From contig JACDQD010000006.1 of assembly GCA_019843655.1 (NCBI GenBank), positions 27,050,246-27,114,245 of the forward strand: a DNA stretch of 64,000 bases. Direction: 5' to 3'. The notes below the pieces were generated by a model that was not told the origin of the DNA, searched no databases, and saw only the letters and a program-made list of their open reading frames with translations. Origin of the DNA: Lethocerus indicus (Eukaryota > Arthropoda > Insecta > Hemiptera > Belostomatidae). Numbering within the stretch: position 1 is the first letter of the stretch; each line of letters begins with the position of its first letter. This document shows, one piece after another, positions 59,910-64,000 of the stretch. The position numbers and the translations under genes are program-made.

Positions 59910-60690
59910 TAGCCCTTACTACGGTTAACTGTCTTGTTCATTATCTGTTCGAAAGGCTTCCCTGAAATTACATTTTAAATATTTATAAACGGGATTTATA
60001 GCTGAAAAAAAAACCCCAGTTCCGAGGGAAAGGCGGGAAATGAGTGGGATAGCCGTCCGTTTGGGTACAGTAAAAATAAAGTGTCTCCACGCCCGGGTAC
60101 CGATCGGTACCCGCACCACGGGAGTAATACCGAGACAAACGGCGTTCTGCGGTTTGTTCCCGGTAGAGAACAACCGGCCTCCCACGGCTGTTTTCTTACC
60201 GGCCGTAAGAAGCCCAAAGAGGGTGGAGAAAGGCCGCCAATATTTTTTTATATATATCGCCTCGTTCGTGGCCGGAGCAGGTGGTGCGCCCCAACCACCC
60301 CCCCACCCACCCGGGACCTAACACTGTTAGCGCCAATTTAATATCGGACCTTCTCACAACATCCCGAATCTTCTCGCTCTTCTTCTCCCTTCACATCCTC
60401 CAAAGGGGCGCACAAACACATAGCCTCGACTATAAATTCTATAAGGATGTTCGCTTTTATCTTGTTGGAAGGGACGAGAGCGGGATTTCTACCTCTATTT
60501 TCCCCCGGTACGGTTGGGCGTTCAACGCTTTCTTCAATAGACACTATTCGAGGCAATTAAACTAAGTGCTGGCTATTAAAAAAAAATTATATAGTCACTG
60601 GTGCGAATAGGTCGAGAATCACCAGATCGATATTAACATTTGTTTTTGCAAAAATGAAATTCTTGAATATTTGTCTTCCCAATTTTCTTA
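59910..60690. other. no gene recognised
   Basis: Non-coding as far as can be seen. Short Pro/Cys-containing frames on both strands are not convincing. Confidence 0.5.
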
Positions 60691-60699
60691 TTTATTACC

Positions 60700-61210
60700 C
60701 TCTTTATATCTTCAGCAATATTCTCACAAATAAAAAGGAATAAACATTATAATCTAATACTCTGTATCCCCCCCCCCGCTTTAGTTCAATTTAGGTTACT
60801 TGTGTAGTAAGTAACGTTAATCCTATTAAGGTTCATTATCGGATTAGTGTTTACATGTAACGCTAAAGCTTAAATTTAAGATTAGTAAATTGTCATTGGA
60901 AAATCCAAATTGTACGGTCATATGTGATTGGTCATTGCTCTAATCCCTGTATAGTTCACTATGTATTATTAATACTGTTTATTTCCTCAGTAACAATCTC
61001 ATAAATAACAAGTAATTCTCTATTAAACACTAAATTTAGGGATTAGGATTATCCCACGCTAACGTTAATCCTATTAACGTTGTGTATCGGATTAGTGTTT
61101 ACATATTAATATAAAGGTTAAATTTAAGATTAGTAAGTGTCATGAGAACATCTAAATCCTGTAGTGTCATATGTGATTAGTCACTGCTCTAATCCCTTAT
61201 CCGATTAGGG
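60700..61210 (+). repeat. ~248-bp tandem duplication upstream of the F-box gene
   Basis: The block beginning TAACGTTAATCCTATTAA at 60,812 recurs at 61,060. The similarity continues through ATCGGATTAGTGTTTACAT, TTTAAGATTAGTAA and GTCATATGTGATT(A/G)GTCA to GCTCTAATCCC. The preceding parts (60,700 and ~60,975) are also related. The two copies differ by small indels, so the duplication is not recent. Confidence 0.85.
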
Positions 61211-61249
61211 TTTTCATTGGTTAACGCTCCTGAAGACATCGGATGTGCC

Positions 61250-61345
61250 CTCTGATTGGTCATTGGTGTTAATCCCTTTAGGGATGATTCGATTGGTCAG
61301 GGGCTGTATATAAACCCCGGTTTCTAACATTGCTATCAGTCACAG
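61250..61345 (+). promoter_or_regulatory. F-box gene core promoter (TATA + initiator + CCAAT boxes)
   Basis: TATATAAA at 61,307-61,314 lies 31 bases upstream of the A of an arthropod initiator TCAGT (61,336-61,340), the spacing expected for a TATA promoter. Inverted CCAAT boxes (GATTGGTCA) lie just upstream at about 61,252 and 61,290, with another at about 60,927. The predicted leader is about 46 bases. Confidence 0.8.
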
Positions 61346-61383
61346 TTGTGAAATCATAGTGTCACTATCTAATACTAAGTGCA

Positions 61384-62054
61384 ATGGAGCAATTTTACAA
61401 CTTGATGGCCGTCTTCAACGTGGCGTCGCTGGCCAGACAAAAGGCGGAGACCAGGATGGACATTATTTCCTCCCTGCCCACAGAACTAGTTTCATCTATA
61501 TTCAGGTATGTCTTTACTATAATCTATTATATTGAGTTATTATTACATTACATTAATTGTCCTGGTATTTATTGACTTTGTATTTATTGTTGGTGTTTGT
61601 TGTTTCAGACTGTTGGACGGTGTCAGCCTTGTGGCCTGCATGAAGGTGGACCCCCGGTGGAGGGAGTTGTGCCTCAGTGACCAGGTCCTCAGGCGCAGGA
61701 TACGTTCTTATCTCAGGCAACAGAAGAAGGAGAGGGAAGTCAAGGAGAATTTCGCCTCCCGGCCTAAAGGGCTCAAGAAGGTCGCCAAGTACCTCAACAC
61801 TGCCTCAAGACAACGCTACCAACCCGAAGACGGTAAGTGGACATCAATTACACTGTATTCTATCAATACCTACTCATCGTTGACCTAAATAATGTATTAT
61901 AATTATTCATGCTCATACTTATAATATGGTTTCTTTTGAAATTGTTACAGGAATGGAAATGGTCGGCCTCAAAAGGCGAATGACAACGTACGAAGGGCAC
62001 CAGTCGAATATGACTCAAGAAACTAACCCTAAAAGGAAAGTCCTTAGGTTCTGA
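61384..62054 (+). CDS. small F-box protein (three exons, 149 aa)
   Basis: Exons 61,384-61,505 (donor TTCAG|GTATGT), 61,609-61,832 (acceptor TTGTTTCAG, donor ACG|GTAAGT) and 61,951-62,054 (acceptor ATTGTTACAG, stop TGA). The sum is 450 bases, a clean 150 codons. Residues ~27-68 form an F-box: SSLPTELVSSIFRLLDG, then VSLVACMKVDPRWRELCLSD, with the usual LP, I/F-L and W positions. F-box proteins bind SKP1 and present substrates to SCF ubiquitin ligases. After the F-box comes a basic region (RRRIRSYLRQQKKEREVKEN) and a short tail ending PKRKVLRF, a possible nuclear signal. There is no WD40, LRR or other substrate domain, so its target cannot be guessed. I do not recognise a named orthologue. Confidence 0.85.
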
Positions 62055-63420
62055 AGAGAATCTGTAGTGACAATCGTTCGTACTGTTGAATAATCAGCTT
62101 GTTATCTAGTTTTAAGTAAATTATATATTCTCGTTAAATAACGACGACGAAATAAATCGTTTATTTTGAACATCTTCGTCTTTTCATTTACGAAGTTTAT
62201 CCCCATTTATCCATTCCTTACTCTCTCTAACCTCTGTACTCTACTATACTAATAACCGTACTTTATTCACCCTAACCCAAAACCAGGTTGTATCCTCACC
62301 GTTGGATGGGGTGGAAAGGCCTTTTTTCCAAACGGTAAAATACCATTTGGTATTTTTTCCCAAACGGAGCAGGAACAAAATAAAAATATACTAATATTGT
62401 AGATTTGTATATACAATATCATGTCATGGCGGTATAAAGGTTATACTGAACATTCAAATTCATTTCATTACTTCAGCTTTTGCCAGCCTAACCCAAAACC
62501 TGGTTGTAGTAGCATAACTACATTAACTGCATTTTGGCCTCTCCACTCATTTCACATATGCCGATTTGAAAGAGAATCTGTAGTGACAATCATTCGTACT
62601 GTTCCATTAGTGATTTCATATATTGCCTGAAACGGAATAGCATGTGTCAATATCCTGAAACGGTTGTGGTAAATAATGTCCACCTCTTTTAAGATGGGAG
62701 TTATCCCCAACTTCGGTAAAATGAAACTAAATAAATAGATTTCATTTATTAATTTAATAAATAAATATATCCGAATAAATTCAGAATAGCAACTAAAATA
62801 AATATATTTACTTTAGTAAATATAGAAATTAGTAAATGTAAATAGTAAATAGAAAATTTCCGTTTACAATTTGTAATGACGAAATAAATCTTTTATTTGG
62901 AACATTTGATTTAAATCAGCTTAAACCGTTACAATAACTTTCTATTCTGTCTAACCCGGTCTAAACATTCCCGGGCTCTCTATACATTCGCATAGTAGGA
63001 CTAGTTTTTTGGAATAGTCACTAACTTAAAGCTTAACGTAAATAATTTCCACATAAAAGTTTTGTACATCTTTATTTTTTTCATTCCCCTATCTATCTCT
63101 TCATTTACTTACAGTTTTATACCTTATCCGTTACTCTAATCACCCTAACCCAAAACCGGGTTGTATAAATTTGTTCAAGAAAACATAACTTCAGCATTAC
63201 CAATTTGAACAAATTTTTCTGTACGGTGTAATCCAAAACCCGGTTGTATTAGCATAACTACATGCTTCCGTTTTTAGACTACCTGCACATTCCCATATGC
63301 TAATTTCTCGAACGTCATTATTTCCACTTTGTTGTAAATAATTTCCACCTCATCTATCATTGGAAGTAATATTTCCCAAACGACAAAATAAAACTAAACA
63401 GGAACTTAGCAAATTCAATT
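62054..63420 (+). repeat. decayed tandem copies of the F-box gene 3' flank
   Basis: AGAGAATCTGTAGTGACAAT occurs at 62,055 and again at 62,571. GACGAAATAAATC with flanks occurs near 62,147 and 62,879. CACCCTAACCCAAAACC occurs at 62,268 and 63,141, with variants near 62,490 and 63,231. TAGCATAACTACAT and (G)TAAATAAT(G/T)TCCACCTC also occur twice. The order is kept but spacing is irregular (offsets ~516, ~730 and ~873), as expected for several old duplications with indels. Coding sequence is not retained in the copies. Confidence 0.78.
62055..62170 (+). terminator. F-box gene 3'UTR and polyadenylation signal
   Basis: AATAAA at 62,151-62,156, about 97 bases after the stop codon, followed by a T-rich stretch. 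This whole block recurs in decayed form downstream. Confidence 0.7.
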
Positions 63421-64000
63421 CTTGATGTCACTGACAAGGGACCAGTGATTAAACTAACCTTTGCCAAGTATATCAGACCTGCCAAAAGAATATTATCATT
63501 TCTCAGAGTCGCAATGAAAAACCAGATAGTTTTCCTTCAATTATAAAGATGAAAAACAGAATGAAATGAAAAACCAGATAGTTTTCCTTCAATTATAAAG
63601 ATAGAAATTAATGACAGAGAGGACGGCGTTATTGATACTAGTCCGGCAACACAGCCCTGTCTTGCAGGCACTAGAACTGACCAGCGCCTAATATTTTAAA
63701 TCTTTTAAATTAATCACGAAAAAATAATCCAAGATCTACTCATACGTAATATAGTGTTGTATTGAAGGCGATTGCCTGTTCCAATAATACGATAATTATT
63801 TATTCATTATTAACCCATTAATTAACTCTTTCATTTAAGCCTTTTTTACAATACAATTTGCTGATTTCTTTCAGAACATACCTTACATTATGTAACATTA
63901 TCCGCTGTGGCATAGGACTGCGTCAAAATTAAATATCTGAACATACTTTAAATTGTGTGATAGTAATTCATAATACTACATCCTACAGTAATACATATAA
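63421..64000. other. no gene recognised; short direct duplication
   Basis: AT-rich. A 37-base segment beginning ATGAAAAACCAGATAGTTTT at 63,514 is repeated exactly at 63,566, 52 bases apart. Nothing else identified. Confidence 0.7.

Overview
The window is eukaryotic nuclear DNA, almost certainly from an insect or other arthropod. Its coding sequence is split by GT-AG introns. It carries a TATA box plus arthropod TCAGT initiator promoter, and mariner, piggyBac and non-LTR transposon debris. Gene density is very low, and I see no prokaryotic organisation. I could not fix the order or species.

Two genes can be built exon by exon on the + strand. The first is a large gene of the MTUS/ATIP microtubule-associated coiled-coil family. 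Ten coding exons (25,321-53,007) join in perfect phase into an 843-residue protein: a basic head, a long coiled coil ending in the family motif RLSMYNEELQWKL, and a Ser-rich then acidic tail. Introns 1 and 2 are large. Two further short ATG exons (38,547 and 42,325) end in consensus donors in the same phase as exon 1, so alternative promoters are likely, as in vertebrate MTUS1. The second gene (61,384-62,054) encodes a 149-residue F-box protein in three exons. It has a textbook TATA/initiator promoter, upstream CCAAT boxes in a tandem duplication, and decayed tandem copies of its own 3' flank downstream.

On the - strand at about 58.9-59.07 kb lies one exon of a von Willebrand factor C (VWC) domain protein. 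A truncated piggyBac-like element sits only 11 bases upstream of its splice acceptor.

Mobile and repeated DNA makes up most of what is recognisable elsewhere. A family of palindromic (fold-back) elements is present in at least eleven copies across the window. One copy contains a 16-unit, 70-bp satellite whose unit junctions resemble CTCF sites. There is also a 159-bp mariner MITE, a GTGTCCC-ended MITE, a 183-bp inverted-repeat element, a frameshifted non-LTR reverse transcriptase fragment and two possible piggyBac N-terminal remnants. A six-unit ~170-bp array lies in intron 7 of the MTUS-like gene, and there are several GA/CT, TA and TCC microsatellites. Most of the first 25 kb and of 30.6-38 kb holds no gene that I can recognise.
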